Source of the DNA: Lucifuga dentata
Taxonomy: Eukaryota; Chordata; Actinopteri; Ophidiiformes; Bythitidae
Reading direction: 5' to 3'
Length of the DNA stretch: 64,000 nucleotides
NCBI GenBank assembly: GCA_014773175.1
Contig: VXCM01002037.1
Coordinates: forward strand, 84,242 to 148,241
Below, piece after piece: positions 1 to 10,745 of the stretch; the first letter of the stretch is position 1, and each line of letters begins with the position of its first letter. A model generated the notes under the pieces. That model ran no database searches and had not been told where the DNA came from. It saw only the letters and a program-made list of their open reading frames with translations. The position numbers and the translations under genes are program-made.

Positions 1-245
1 TTTTTTTTCATATGGAAATTTAGACCCGCTTTTGTGCTGTTGAGAGGAAATTAGAGGTATAAACATAAAGAGGTCAGATCTCTCTTGGGACAGGCACGGA
101 TTCGTATTTCTTTGGCAGAATCAGTCCAAGATGAAAGTCCTTATAAAAACACCCACATATTGGCCGTTTCTGTTTAAAATGCTGGTGGAAAGGTAACGTG
201 GTGCCATCGTGTTATTTGTCACGCTGTTGTTTTTATTTCTCGCAG
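1..245 (+). other. adgrb3 intron (partial), nothing recognised
   Basis: AT-rich sequence leading into the pyrimidine tract of the first exon; no gene, RNA or repeat recognised. Confidence 0.6.
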
Positions 246-344
246 ACAGATGAGTGAGCCACATACAGGATTAACTCTCAAGTGTGCCAAATGTGGCGTT
301 GTATCAACAACTGCTTTATCAGCAACTACAGCTAGCAATGCAAT
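246..344 (+). CDS. adgrb3: adgrb3 exon: intracellular loop 3
   Basis: A 99-bp exon between acceptor ...ttctcgcag and donor GTAAGT. It enters in phase with one leftover base and ends on AT of a split Met codon completed by the next exon. It encodes [17 protein letters not shown] followed by [16 protein letters not shown], the Cys/Thr/Ser-rich loop between TM5 and TM6 of BAI3. This is the first adgrb3 exon visible. Confidence 0.93.
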
Positions 345-3300
345 GTAAGTGCCGATCAGTGTCTCTGAATCAATAAGGCCATGTCCGCCTCCACGATTTA
401 GACCAGCTCTCTCTGCAGCTTAAAGGACCATACCGCCAATCCTGCATGTTTGAGCTCAGTATATACAATCTGTATACATGTTAGATTTACTGACAACCAT
501 TTCCCAAAATATACTACTTTAGCAGTAAATTTCTGAATTTTTTTCCCTACCTTCCAGACTGCCATTGGCTTTAGTTCATACCGGTATGCTATTAAAATCA
601 ACTTGTAGAGACTTGAACTAGCTTGAGATACATAGTCCATCACAACGAACAGCACATCTATTAGGTTTTTTTGTCAAAGTAACTTTATTTAACCGATCCA
701 ACGCAGAGCTGCATGTATGTCTCCGCCAGGCAATATAGTCCCAGGAGAAGACGGCTTTTACCGAGAAATTAAAACACTGTCACTTCTACAATCATGCATA
801 AATGCCAGAAGGAGAACCATTTAATTTTTAAGGTGTGTATCACCTGAACATTTGATTTTGAAAGATTAAGGGACTTGAAGAAAAAAAAAAAACAACAGGA
901 AAACTAAAATACGGTTTTATGTTTTTGGAAATTAACGTTACATGTATGCGAGTTGTATATATTGTGCTCAAACATGCACAATTGCCAATATGGTCCTTTA
1001 AAGTGATGTTATATATAAATACTATATCCTCTACTCTCCATCATACATGTGATATTACATGTTAATGGCATGCATTCCCTACACTGAATCCTTCAGAAAA
1101 TGTAAAATGCTGCAGCTATTATGGCATAAAAACGGCCACAGCTTTATTATGTTATCTCCACCCATTTGCCTGCTTTTATTTTCCCTGCTTCTGTCTCTCC
1201 CTCCCTTATCTGCCTCTCTTAGGGCGTCTCTGTGGAGTTCCTGCGTCGTGCTACCTCTGCTGGCGTTGACCTGGATGTCCGCGGTGCTCGCCATGACGGA
1301 CAAGCGCTCCATCCTCTTTCAGATCCTCTTTGCCGTCTTCGACTCGCTGCAGGGTTTCGTCATTGTGATGGTGCACTGTGTCCTGCGAAGAGAGGTAGAG
1401 GATAGATATCAAATCCCCTGATCTTTTGATTATTTGCAAATCATTTAGTATTTTAAAATCCAAAACTCAACCCCTAAACGCTTTAGGTTTTCACATAAGG
1501 AAATATAAAGTGTTTTGGTGTCGGTAATATGATTTTTAGCATCGCTAAACACTTTAAGAAGAGAGCATTGTGTGTTTTTAGGTGACAGAGGTCAAATCAT
1601 AAGAAAAGAAGTGATGATGAATTTTTTTTGCCTTTTTTCTAAGTTCATAAGCCACATCATGCAGATGATTTATAAACTAATTTCCTCTCTGTCTTCAGGT
1701 GCAAGACGCTTTCAGATGTCGGCTCAGAAACTGCCAAGATCCAATCAGTGGCGATGCAACAGGAACCTTCCCTAATGGCCACGCTCAGATAATGGTAGAT
1801 AGAGTTATATGCACTTCTCTGTGCTCATTACAGATCCTCTTCAGCGTAAACAGAGCTCGCGTTTTCAGATTATTTATGATACACGCGGACATCTCCTTGT
1901 TCTCCATTGACCCCATTTTCCTTTGTGCTCCTCTTCATGTATTTATTCATTCGTTCTCTTATTCGCTTTAATTTAGCTTTTATCACATGATGCATTGCTT
2001 TCCGCTGGGTCATAATTTCCCAGATAACGCTTTGGTAAAGATGCAATTACATGCAGGGTAGCCACTTGGCCCTTTGATTATCCTTCATATGTTTTCTAAG
2101 GCCCTAAGCCCAGAGCTTTATTTCTGTTTGATTGTACTTGCTGTCTGTGTTTGCCATGCATCCTCCTCATTTCCTCTCGTCGGGTAATAGACGCCAGTTT
2201 TCTGACTGACCTTTGAAACGGGACACCAGCCTCTTCATCTAGCACGGTGCCACAGGCATCACAGCGATGATCTGCCATTAGTATTCTAATACTCCTCAGA
2301 GTGAAATAGTTGTCGCTGCAGCAGAACGGTGTCAGGGCCCCTGGTTCAGTATGATCATTAGAATAGCCACAAAATGCTTCCCAGCTGCTGCTTTTACTGC
2401 TGCAGTTGCATTTTTTTTTTTTTTTAACTCTATGTAGACTTTTATTGATATGTTGTTAGAATCGCTGGTCTTTTTCAGATAGGAGTGTGTGATTATTTTT
2501 TTAGGTGTGTATCTATCATACTTTTAAGAGTCTAATTACTGACCGTTTGCCTGTCCTGCGCCTACAGACAGACTTTGAGAAGGATGTGGACATCGCCTGC
2601 CGATCAGGTAAGGAATAGACAGTGTCCTTTTAACAAGATTCTCCATGCTGTGCCTGTATGAACTTAAAAGGAGGTTAGACGGTAAAAAAAAATAGCTCAG
2701 GTTACATAACAACCAACAATCCTCTCAGGAGTGTTTCACAGTTACCAAAACGCTGGATTTCATCAGAGAACAAAATGGCACAAAGAGAGCTGTCGGCTAT
2801 TTACTATTTTACAAATATAGCCTATATTGCAATGTAAGTGATATAAATTTAAACAAGTTTGCCCATCTGTCCTGCAAAAGATGAAGAGCATTTCCCTTCC
2901 TGTGTTTTAATTAAGGAATGAAGGAATCTTTTTCTGGAGTCATTCCTATGTTCATCCAGTCATATGTTCCCCAGCTCTATATAGCACAATAGAATATATA
3001 ATGGGTTAGGGTTAGGGTTAGTCTGTTAACACACACTTAATGTGTAGTAACAGAATATTGAATAGAATATTGATAATTGTCTTTCATGACAATTATCCAG
3101 CACAATGTGAGCAGCAATTAAAGTAAATACGGTAACGACTGGCATAGATCTAAAAGTTTGTCTATCCCCAAACTCTTCCAAACAAAAAAAAATTAAAAAA
3201 TTAAAAAAAAAAATAAAAACATTTGGAGAAGAAAGACACTGCCTGGCAGTGTTGCTCTTTTGGCCCACGTCATTCTGTGCAGTCTTGCTAACGTGGACTC

Positions 3301-6300
3301 ACCTGAAGCATAAAGGCAGAGAAGACAGGTGTTATTCATAAATCATGACCTGACTCACATTGCAGGAGAGCTGCACTCATTGAAATGCTGCACTTTATCC
3401 TCTGGGCTCTCAAAAGTTTTAGTCGATAAGGATTATTGTCAGTGGAGGCAGAGGTAACGTTCTGCAGCATCGCACCCCAAAAATGTAAATCAGAGGAGCT
3501 CTGCGTTTCAGGACAGCCTGATCACTAGTTTCCATTAAATCAGCGGAAACATAACAGCGACAATTAGACCTTATTTTGCCATCTTTGTGCTCCACTTTCA
3601 GCCATTTTCACTGATTCACAAGTTCATGATTAAAATGCTCAGTGGAGGAACTTATCAGACAAAGTGTTTTCCTCAGGAAATGGGTCATGATTTGCAAGGT
3701 TATTATTACCGCTCAACAAGTTAATACGTAGGGAGATAGTGAAACCTTATTACCGTATTTCCTATGAAATCCTCTAGAGTTCCCCATTTCTGCTGCTGGC
3801 TCGTATTTTTATTGCTTTGTAATCAGGTGTTATGTTACATTCACGGCAATTTGTCATGTCTGCAGTACAAACTCCTCTCACTATTGGACTGAGTTTCTTT
3901 GAATCGTCTTGTTCTTCTGGTCTTAGCTGGATAATCTCAGGCAAACTCTGACACCACCTTCCTCGCCGAGAATTTCTCACTAATCCTTGTGTCGCTCTGC
4001 CCTGCAGCACTCCACAAAGACATGGGCTCTTGTCGCGCCGCCACCATAACAGGCACCTTGTCCCGCATTTCCCTCAACGATGAAGAGGATGAGAAGGCCC
4101 CTGAGGGTCTCAACTACTCCACGTTGCCTGGCAACATCATCTCCAAAGTGATCATCCAGCAGCCTTCGGCTCTGCACATGCCGATGGGAATGGGGGAGCT
4201 GAAGGAGCAGTGCATCGCCGACAGCAACGCCGACATGAGGCGCGCTGTGTACCTGTGCACCGACGACGCCATGCGCCAGAGCGACCACGAAATGGGCAGC
4301 CACGACATTGACGGCCACACGTCGCAGGGCCAGATGATGGAGACGGACTACATAGTCATGCCTCGTGCCTCTGCAGCACTGTCGGGGTCGGGCAACGTGC
4401 CTACGCTCCTGAAAGAGGACACCAAGATGAACATCACTATGGATACGCTGCCGCACGAGAGGCTGATGCATTACAAGATGAGCCCTGACTTCAACATCAG
4501 CCCGTCGGGCATGGACCACATGAATGTGAACCTGGAGCAGCAGTATCCCAGCGCTCCAGAGCAGATGCAAAACCTACCCTTCGAACCCCGCACGGCTGTT
4601 AAGAACTTCCTGGCCGAGATGGAGGAGAACGCAGGGCTTTCACGGAGCGAGACAGGATCTACAATATCCATGAGCTCCTTAGAGGTAAAAAAAAAAAAAC
4701 TTGAGCGTGCAAACCGTATGTTTGGACCTGTTTGAATGTTGGTTAGAAATTGATGAGTTCCTGTTTTATTTTTACAGAGGCGGAAGTCACGATATTCTGA
4801 TCTGGACTTTGAGGTATGTTAGCTGTTTTTTTTGGGTTTTTTTTTTGTACGTTTATGCATTTAGCTTCTTTACTCAAAGAAAAGCCTTTTTTTGCAGTTT
4901 TGTTTGTCATTTGATTTACTAGTACTTGACTTGTGCCTCTTAAGCTTATTGGAGTTACTCAGCCTTGACTGGAGATTTATTGACATGCTGTGTGGTTAAA
5001 GGGAAAGCAAGGCTGTCAACTGACAAACAGGCAGCACTTCTCATCTACACTTTGTCCTCCTCCATCTCCTACATCCATTAGCTGTATGTTAATTTCCAAA
5101 ATGTATGCTTTTAATGTCATTTGCACATTTCACATCTGATTTTTACCACTGGTACCACAGTGATTATATTGGCTTGGAAACACATAATCAACACCCNCCA
5201 CCCCTTTTTGAAAGGTTTCAGCATTTCCTTTGCGTTGTTATATCAGGCTTTACTGTTTATATGTACAATGCTTCCAAACTAAAGGAAACAGGTAAAATGT
5301 CATATTCCGACAGCTGATGTGAGGCGCCTTTTTTTAAAATATTAAAATCTTAACATAATGTGATGCGATATCTCATATGTCAACAGAGCTTAAAATGAGC
5401 TCAAATTGTCATGAAAGAAAGGATTTATGCAGATACTTCAGAAAAATAAATTAAGTCAGGTCGTTCCCATCCAATCGACCCAACTGAAAATGTTACGCTA
5501 ACGTTTCCTTTATTTTGGTGGTAGCTTGTACGTATGCAGAGACGAGCAGATTTGTTTCAAACCTGGCCTATAAGCAAACTACGCTGACACTCAGAAATGA
5601 ACAGAGTTGGAGGGGGTGGAGAGGAAGATGCATTTCCATTATTGGCTGTCAATACCAAAGCAAAAACCCTTGCCATTGCAGAAAGTCATGCACACCAGGA
5701 AAAGACACATGGAGCTGTTCCAGGAACTGAATCAGAAATTTCAAACCCTGGACCGATTTCGAGACATACCAAATATGGGCAGCATGGTGAGTAACAGGAA
5801 ACCAGGGGGGTGACTGTCAGCCAATTAAAGAGAGCAACATCCAAACACCCTATTTAGTCATCCAGCGCCAGGATATATAGAATGTGTGACTGTGCAGAGC
5901 AGCAGTTTTGTAGCTAATGTATTCATCTAGAAGCGAACCCTCCTAGTTTTACCTAGCAGGCTTGCCAGTGAATGTTGTGGGAGGGGGGGGANGGGGGGGG
6001 ATGGTGGGAGGGTGGGAGCTGCCCCTTAAAAGCACTGAAGCATTTTTGTCCACGAGGCCAGTTTGAGGGAAGAAAGACCTTTGGTAGCTTCAGTAGAGTG
6101 CATCCATTCCAATGCAAGGCCATGAATGCACTTTTATTTACATGCACATTTATCTACTTAGCAACCCCATCATTTTTTTCCATTAATGCATGGCAGATTA
6201 TTTAATCGATCACATCTGTACAAATATTATCTTAATGGACCATACCGACTATTTTGCATGTTTGAGCCTAATATATTCAATTTTCATACATGTAACGTTA

Positions 6301-7776
6301 CTGACAATCATTTCCCAAAGCATACTACTGGAACGGTGAATTTAAAAAAAAAAAGTTCCTACCTTCTAGATCGCCATTGGTTTCAGTTCATTCTGGTACA
6401 CTATTAAAATCAAGATGTTGGTACTTGAAATGTTCTGGGACAGATAATCCATCATCAGCACCACTAGGAAGCATTTTTAGATCACTCTGTGCTTTTTATT
6501 GCACTTAAATGCTAAAATTACATAACTTTTCAAAAAAAAAAAAAAAAAATNAAAAAAAAAAAAAAAAAACTGAATACACGTCTTGTTCATGATGATGGAT
6601 TACCTGTCCCAAGAACATTTCAAGTACAGTACCAACAAGTTGATTTTAATATCATACCAGAATGAACTGAAACCAATAGCAGTCTGGAAGGTAGGAAAAT
6701 AATTCTTTAAATCACCGTTCCAGTAGTATGATTTGGGAAATGATTGTCAGTAACGTTACGTGTATAAAAATGGAATATATTAGGCTCAAACATGCAAAAT
6801 GGCCGGTATGGTCCTTTAAGTTTGGTATTCTCTTATTGTAAGTGTCCCGGGGTCTCGGATTATTACGAATTCTTACATGGCACCTGATATATAGCAAAGA
6901 GGTTATGTGAGATATATGACATTTTTTTTTTTTTTTTTNTTTTTTTTTTTTTTTTAATATATATTCCTTCTAAAATTTCAAATAGAAATAGATGATGTCG
7001 GTGACGCAGCATCTCTTTTTTGGCTGCTTGCAATTCTTTTCGCTCATATTTCAATCACCCTGCAGCACAATGTGATTTGTGGCTTGTTGCTTAGTTACCA
7101 CCGTGAGTTCTTTTGTATAGGAAATGATAACTACATTCTCANCCCCCCCCCACCCAAATGAAGCTACTGCAGAGCTGCCTGCAGACATTAGTATCCATTT
7201 TATATTCCCTGACTGGGAGCAGCTTCTCTCCCTTATTTGCGTCGAGTCTTCGGGACCATCAATGAGAGTTCATTTAGATGAATGGTTTCCAGATAAAGCC
7301 CATGTAGTGCAGGCTTTCCAAGCTCAGAGAAAACACGATTCTTCTGCGACTTCACGTTAATAGTACAAGCATGTTCGCATTTAATACACCGCCATTATCT
7401 TTTATTTGATGCTTTCCCCCAGCATTAATCCATTATTTTCAATTAGCTATAGGCAAGGAGTCACATAATGCATTTTTTTTCTTCCAAATGATTGCCTTTA
7501 CAAAAAAAGTCCTGTTTTTTTTTCTCAAAAAAGAGTTTCACTGTACAAAGATGTCATGCCACTAATATCNCCCCGCCATGTTCGCAGGACAAGGCAATGC
7601 CAAACAAGAACCCATGGGAGAGCTACAATCCAGCCTGTGAGTACCAGAATTACGCCACTATGAATGTACTAGAATCTAACACCAAGGACTCGCTGGAGAT
7701 GACGGCTGCAGAGTGGGAAAAGTGTGTCAACTTACCCTTAGACGTCCAGGAGGGAGACTTCCAAACAGAGGTCTAG
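246..7776 (+). CDS. adgrb3: adgrb3 (BAI3) C-terminal part, 8 exons
   Basis: Eight GT-AG exons (246-344, 1223-1394, 1699-1794, 2568-2607, 4008-4684, 4778-4813, 5682-5786, 7588-7776) join in one frame to about 470 codons plus stop. The product matches the end of adhesion G-protein-coupled receptor B3: intracellular loop 3, TM6, TM7 and the long cytoplasmic tail. Diagnostic stretches are [60 protein letters not shown] and the terminal DFQTEV, a class I PDZ ligand. BAI proteins are plasma-membrane receptors in brain; BAI3 binds C1q-like proteins and acts at synapses and in myoblast fusion (family knowledge). The tail fits BAI3 better than BAI1 or BAI2 because of the [14 protein letters not shown] ending. 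The N-terminal CUB, thrombospondin, GAIN and TM1-5 parts lie to the left of the window. No frameshift or stop is seen. Confidence 0.96.
345..1222 (+). other. adgrb3 intron carrying a MITE
   Basis: Two thirds of this intron is one subfamily-B MITE (420-1001). The remainder is unremarkable. Confidence 0.7.
420..1001 (+). mobile_element. T2-like MITE copy 1 (subfamily B)
   Basis: 582 bp, TTAA target duplication at both ends, left end TTAAAGGACCATACCG, right end ATATGGTCCTTTAA. Subfamily B is marked by ATATACAATCTGTATACATG near the left end and GTTGTATATATTG near the right. 'Plus' orientation here means CCTACCTTCCAGACTGCC reads on the plus strand. An 85-codon antisense frame at 398-655 is an artefact of this element. 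Confidence 0.85.
1223..1394 (+). CDS. adgrb3: adgrb3 exon: TM6 and TM7
   Basis: A 172-bp exon, acceptor ...cctctcttag, donor GTAGAG. It completes the split Met, then encodes TM6 ([20 protein letters not shown]), a short loop with MTDKRS, and TM7 ([20 protein letters not shown]) ending in HCVLRRE. Nearly identical to mammalian BAI3 as remembered. The 60 bases upstream of the acceptor are pyrimidine-rich. Confidence 0.96.
1395..2567 (+). other. adgrb3 introns (around exon 1699-1794), no repeats seen
   Basis: Both introns lack recognisable transposons. A 60-codon antisense frame at 2096-2278 has a CDAC motif but no homologue I recognise and no splice support. Confidence 0.5.
1699..1794 (+). CDS. 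adgrb3: adgrb3 exon: proximal tail
   Basis: A 96-bp, 32-codon, phase-0 exon between ...tgtcttcag and GTAGAT. It encodes [15 protein letters not shown] then a variable stretch and FPNGHAQIM. The [11 protein letters not shown] block just after TM7 is characteristic of BAI3. Confidence 0.94.
2568..2607 (+). CDS. adgrb3: adgrb3 micro-exon: [12 protein letters not shown]
   Basis: A 40-bp exon (acceptor ...gcgcctacag, donor GTAAGG) encoding [13 protein letters not shown] and ending one base into a codon. The DFEKDVD block is shared by all three BAI proteins. It is too short for ORF prediction; the call rests on splice phase and homology. Confidence 0.93.
2608..4007 (+). other. adgrb3 intron, 1.4 kb
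   Basis: No transposon recognised. Contains a short telomere-like run at 3003-3021 and a 10-bp-stem hairpin at 3072-3097. Confidence 0.5.
3003..3021 (+). repeat. short interstitial telomere-like repeat
   Basis: GGGTTAGGGTTAGGGTTAG, three TTAGGG units, inside an adgrb3 intron. Too short to mean a fusion point; such runs occur by chance or through repair. Confidence 0.7.
4008..4684 (+). CDS. adgrb3: adgrb3 large cytoplasmic-tail exon
   Basis: A 677-bp exon beginning with two bases that complete the codon split from the previous exon and ending SMSSLE before donor GTAAAA. It encodes [28 protein letters not shown]-like and KVIIQQP-like blocks, YIVMPR, MNI..ETLPHERL-like residues, [14 protein letters not shown] and [15 protein letters not shown]. 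Relative to the remembered mammalian protein the middle (residues around [19 protein letters not shown]) is longer and divergent, as expected for a disordered tail. It is the most GC-rich stretch of the gene; a 196-codon antisense frame across it is a shadow. Confidence 0.96.
4778..4813 (+). CDS. adgrb3: adgrb3 micro-exon: [12 protein letters not shown]
   Basis: A 36-bp, 12-codon exon between ...ttatttttacag and GTATGT, phase 0 both sides. It encodes [12 protein letters not shown], identical to the remembered mammalian BAI3 block. The upstream intron is only 93 bp. Confidence 0.94.
4814..5681 (+). other. adgrb3 intron, nothing recognised
   Basis: AT-rich, with a single N inside a C-rich patch at about 5197. 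No repeat or RNA gene recognised. Confidence 0.5.
5682..5786 (+). CDS. adgrb3: adgrb3 exon: [21 protein letters not shown]
   Basis: A 105-bp, 35-codon phase-0 exon, acceptor ...ccattgcag, donor GTGAGT. It encodes [18 protein letters not shown] followed by [17 protein letters not shown]. The basic/helical RKRH..LNQKFQ..DR block is conserved among BAI1-3. Confidence 0.95.
5979..6018 (+). repeat. G-rich tract with potential G-quadruplex
   Basis: Runs of 8, 8, 3, 3 and 3 G with short spacers, including one N at 5992. Four or more G3+ runs on the adgrb3 coding strand meet the usual G4 pattern. Length is uncertain because of the N. Confidence 0.5.
6232..6819. mobile_element. T2-like MITE copy 2 (subfamily A, fold-back)
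   Basis: TTAA at both ends. The left half (6232-6533) is the normal 5' half of subfamily A; the right half (about 6571-6819) is the reverse complement of that same half, so the copy is one long inverted repeat. The halves meet in poly-A/N/poly-A (about 6532-6570), so an assembly join cannot be excluded. Confidence 0.75.
7588..7776 (+). CDS. adgrb3: adgrb3 last coding exon with PDZ ligand QTEV
   Basis: A 189-bp exon, acceptor ...atgttcgcag, running to TAG at 7774-7776. It encodes [15 protein letters not shown] through [15 protein letters not shown] to the C-terminal DFQTEV. QTEV is the class I PDZ-binding motif of BAI receptors. An N at 7570 inside a C-run lies 18 bases upstream of the exon but does not disturb it. 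Confidence 0.96.
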   Translation, partial: DKAMPNKNPWESYNPACEYQNYATMNVLESNTKDSLEMTAAEWEKCVNLPLDVQEGDFQTEV

Positions 7777-7837
7777 AGGTGGAGAATGAGGAAAATGCAA
7801 ACATGGGAAGGAGGAGAGCGGAACGTATTTTGCACTG

Positions 7838-7843
7838 AATAAA
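7838..7843 (+). promoter_or_regulatory. possible proximal poly(A) signal AATAAA
   Basis: AATAAA 62 bases after the adgrb3 stop codon. It could give a very short 3' UTR; no obvious GU-rich downstream element was noted. Confidence 0.3.
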
Positions 7844-8368
7844 GCAACAGACTTTTCTAACAGCCTTGGCAAACATATCTGGATATTACGAGCGTTGCGG
7901 GGACATTACGTGCCAATACAATATTAGGACTGAGGAGAGTGAGAGAGAGAGGGGCGGGATGGGAAAAAGAAAAAAAGAGGAAAAAAAACCATCAGTGTTA
8001 CTTTTGTATTCTCACTAGTGTACTTAGTGTGGGGCAGCCTGGTGTACAATATCTACCATCATGTGTTTCAAATTATCTGTTGAGGAATTGGCTAAAAAAG
8101 GTAATATCTCTCTAGACAAAACCTCACAAAGCAAAATGACATGCCATGTCGTCCCAGCTTCATTGGGTCTAGTTTTGATTTCAGAAAACTGGGCCCGGGA
8201 GCACAATGTATATATTTATGCAGGTTTTTAAAAAGTTTATAACAGTCTGTTTGGCCATTACTACACTTTTTACTTTATAATATAAAAACATGGGAGGCAA
8301 AGAGGATTTTTTCTTGTCACATTAAAAATGAATGTTTGTCAAGCTACATTCTTCATTGCTTTAAATGC

Positions 8369-8374
8369 AATAAA
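8369..8374 (+). promoter_or_regulatory. poly(A) signal AATAAA for adgrb3
   Basis: AATAAA in 'tgcaataaagata', about 590 bases after the stop codon, correct strand. Confidence 0.45.
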
Positions 8375-8507
8375 GATAATACTCACTTTTATATAAATAA
8401 TATATTTCACAACTTTAATACTGCAGAATCTGCTTGAAGGATCCCGGAAAGCTCTCTCATCTGCGGCTCTGTATAAAATATTTAAAAACAAAATGTTGTA
8501 TGGTGTA

Positions 8508-8513
8508 AATAAA
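8508..8513 (+). promoter_or_regulatory. distal poly(A) signal AATAAA for adgrb3
   Basis: AATAAA followed within 20 bases by T/G-rich 'acttttgtctacatatgttttacttgtg', a good cleavage context. I take it as the most likely 3' end of adgrb3; the first intergenic transposon begins about 300 bases later. Confidence 0.5.
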
Positions 8514-8811
8514 CTTTTGTCTACATATGTTTTACTTGTGCCAATTTATTTTAATGAGAAAAAAAATGCCAACCTGATCAAAAGTTATAGCGAAAAATGT
8601 TAACATTTGAAGAGGAATGTAAATAAAAGAGGAAATATGTTCGTACTGCTTCAGAGGTTGTGTCAAGTTTATGTGGTTTGTTGGTTGTGAAGTTTATTAT
8701 GCAAATTGATTTGTTTTTTTTTTTTTTNTTTTTTTTTTTTTGTTTTTTTTGGGGGGGCGGGGGTATTAGATTGGATGTGAAAACAACTAATCAGAATAAC
8801 TAATCAGAATA

Positions 8812-9222
8812 TTAAAGGACCATAACCCTCATTTTGCATGTTTGAGCCGAATATATTCAATTTGCATACATGTTACGTTACTGACAATCATTTCCCAAAG
8901 GATAAAACTGTATTTCAGCTTTCCTGATATTTTGTAAAAATCTCTTAATCTTTCAAAATCAAATATTCAAGCGGTACACCTGAAATACACCTGAAAACCT
9001 GAATACACATCTTGTTGGTGATGATGGATTACCTATCCCAAGAACGTTTCAAGTATCAACAAGTTGATTTTAATAGCCAATGGTGGTCTGGAAGGTAGGA
9101 AAAACATTTTTAATTAGCCGTTCCCAGTAGTATGCTTTGGGAAATGATTGTCAGTAACGTTACGTGTATGAAAATTGAATATATTAGGCTCAAACATGCA
9201 AATGGGTGGTATGGTCCTTTAA
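8812..9222 (-). mobile_element. T2-like MITE copy 3 (subfamily A, deleted)
   Basis: 411 bp with intact TTAA and terminal inverted repeats, reverse orientation, lacking about 170 bp from the middle. Confidence 0.85.
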
Positions 9223-9282
9223 GGAAAATTCAAGAAAAATGGCAATTACATTCAATAGTCCAACTAGCCAAATCTATAAAGC

Positions 9283-9663
9283 CCATACCTGTTAACACTG
9301 AGCTTTGAAAATATGAGAGATCGTCTGGGACACGACCCCCCCACCCCACCCCCCATGACCCAGCCCAACTGATCTTACACTGTCATTAAAAGCAACTCAT
9401 TACTCATTGCTAGCATGAAAGTATTATGTTTGTTTATTGCTCCCACTAGAAACTCTTTCAATCAACTTTGGTTCCACTTGGCTTCAGGTGTCCCCTGTAT
9501 GTCCACCAGGAGGGGACTCCACATAATGACCGAAACAACTTGATCGGACCAATTACGATTCTGTATAACTGTCAAAATACGGGAGATTTACGGGAGAAAT
9601 TACCAAAGAGGGGGTGAAAATGCAAGAGAAACCCAGGAAAAACAGGAGTGTTGACGGGTATGG
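9283..9663. mobile_element. 381-bp TIR element, CCATACC...GGTATGG
   Basis: Inverted ends CCATACCTGTTAACAC (left) and GTGTTGACGGGTATGG (right), 14 of 16 matching, flanked by TAAAGC on both sides. It has no coding potential. The internal phrases 'cgggagatttacgggagaaat' and similar recall a repeat type I have seen in other fish but cannot name. Confidence 0.6.
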
Positions 9664-10667
9664 TAAAGCCTAGATTGGATTGTCCCAAATTACGCAATAC
9701 CATGATCCTTCACACACCATCCCACAAATCCACCTGCATTCAACTTTTGAATTTGTTTGGCACCATTCAAATCGCTTTCGCAATTCCACACACGTGCTGT
9801 GGCTCCGGAAGGTTAATGGGATAAGATCGGTAAAGATTTTTCTTAGGAGGCCTTGAGCAGAGTAAAAAATCAGAGGGTCTCAGGGTTTTATGGTAAATCT
9901 TGTTTGTGCTCTCAGCCTGAGGTATGGCAGATGCTTCAGCTGTAAGAGCATCAGAGTGTGTGTGCGCCTCCTCTCTGGGAACCAGCAGTCCAGCTATCAA
10001 GATAAAGAAGATGAAGAAAGAGAGAATGCGGAGGAGGTGTTGCTCAGATCAGAGCAGCTGCAGCAAAAGATGGCGGGAAGAGGAAAAAAAAACGAGGCGG
10101 AGAATTGACAGACTTAAAAAATGCAGACTTCATTAAGCTCACATGAATGAGGAGTTTGGGCGTAATGTTGTTAGGCTGATTGGATGCAGGCTTCAGTCGA
10201 GACGTCTCAATCAGAATTTACAGTGCATTATAATGACGACTTCCAAATTTAATTAGGCTAATGATGTACGGCGTCGCCGTGCGTCGGAGGCTTTGGGAGA
10301 GCAAAGGTTCAAAGTGCTACCCTGTAATGCAGCGTAGGCTTTAAAGGCAGGATTATTACACTGATCTTCTCTTAAAAAAAAAAAAAAAAAAAAAAAGTGA
10401 TCAATTAAAGGTTAAACCTACATGAAGGGGGTAATTCATTAAAAACAATCATATAATCTACACTGCATCAGAGGTAAAAGCTGATGAAGATCCACCATGC
10501 TTTATACTGCTTCCTCTGGTACTAAATGTTCTACTAAAAATTCTACTAAAATCTCTTATTTAATAGTTTTCCAATGAAATCACATGACATTTATACCTGC
10601 AGCACAGAAATTCATAATCATTGACCTCAGATGTCACACATGGAACTGTGATATTTGCTTCTCCAAT

Positions 10668-10745
10668 TTAAAGGATCATATCGGCGATTTGTGCATGTTT
10701 GTGCCCAATATATACAATCTGCATGTACTTACAACAACGCTAAAA
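10668..10745. mobile_element. T2-like MITE end fragment (subfamily B)
   Basis: TTAAAGGATCATATCGG plus the subfamily-B subterminal ATATACAATCTGCATGTA, then unrelated sequence. A solo end, no partner end nearby. Confidence 0.6.

Larger units (their letters stand above)
5787..7587 (+). other. adgrb3 last intron
   Basis: Contains a G-run (5979-6018), the fold-back MITE copy (6232-6819), a poly-T/N/poly-T run near 6921-6955 and a C-run with N near 7142. The rest is unassigned. Confidence 0.6.
7777..8530 (+). other. adgrb3: adgrb3 3' UTR (probable)
   Basis: AT-rich, with no large open frame and no transposon, from the stop codon to the last good AATAAA. It contains a purine-rich stretch (GAGAG/AAAGAGG) near 7930-7985. 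Extent is inferred from polyadenylation signals only; mammalian ADGRB3 transcripts may use others. Confidence 0.6.

Noticed and set aside
398..655. 85-codon minus-strand frame and many similar small frames (…[14 protein letters not shown]…, …[13 protein letters not shown]…)
   Set aside because: The same peptides recur at every T2-like MITE; they are translations of the terminal repeats and body in chance frames.
2096..2278. 60-codon minus-strand frame with a CDAC motif ([18 protein letters not shown]...)
   Set aside because: Lies in an adgrb3 intron, lacks a second Cys pair, splice signals or a recognised family.
3003..3021. Telomere repeat as evidence of chromosome fusion
   Set aside because: Only three units; far too short.
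3980..4570. 196-codon minus-strand frame
   Set aside because: Antisense shadow of the GC-rich large adgrb3 tail exon.
7124..7360. 78-codon plus frame before the last adgrb3 exon, possible extra exon
   Set aside because: Known BAI3 proteins go directly from the preceding exon to [10 protein letters not shown]; the segment has no family match and begins at an N in a C-run.
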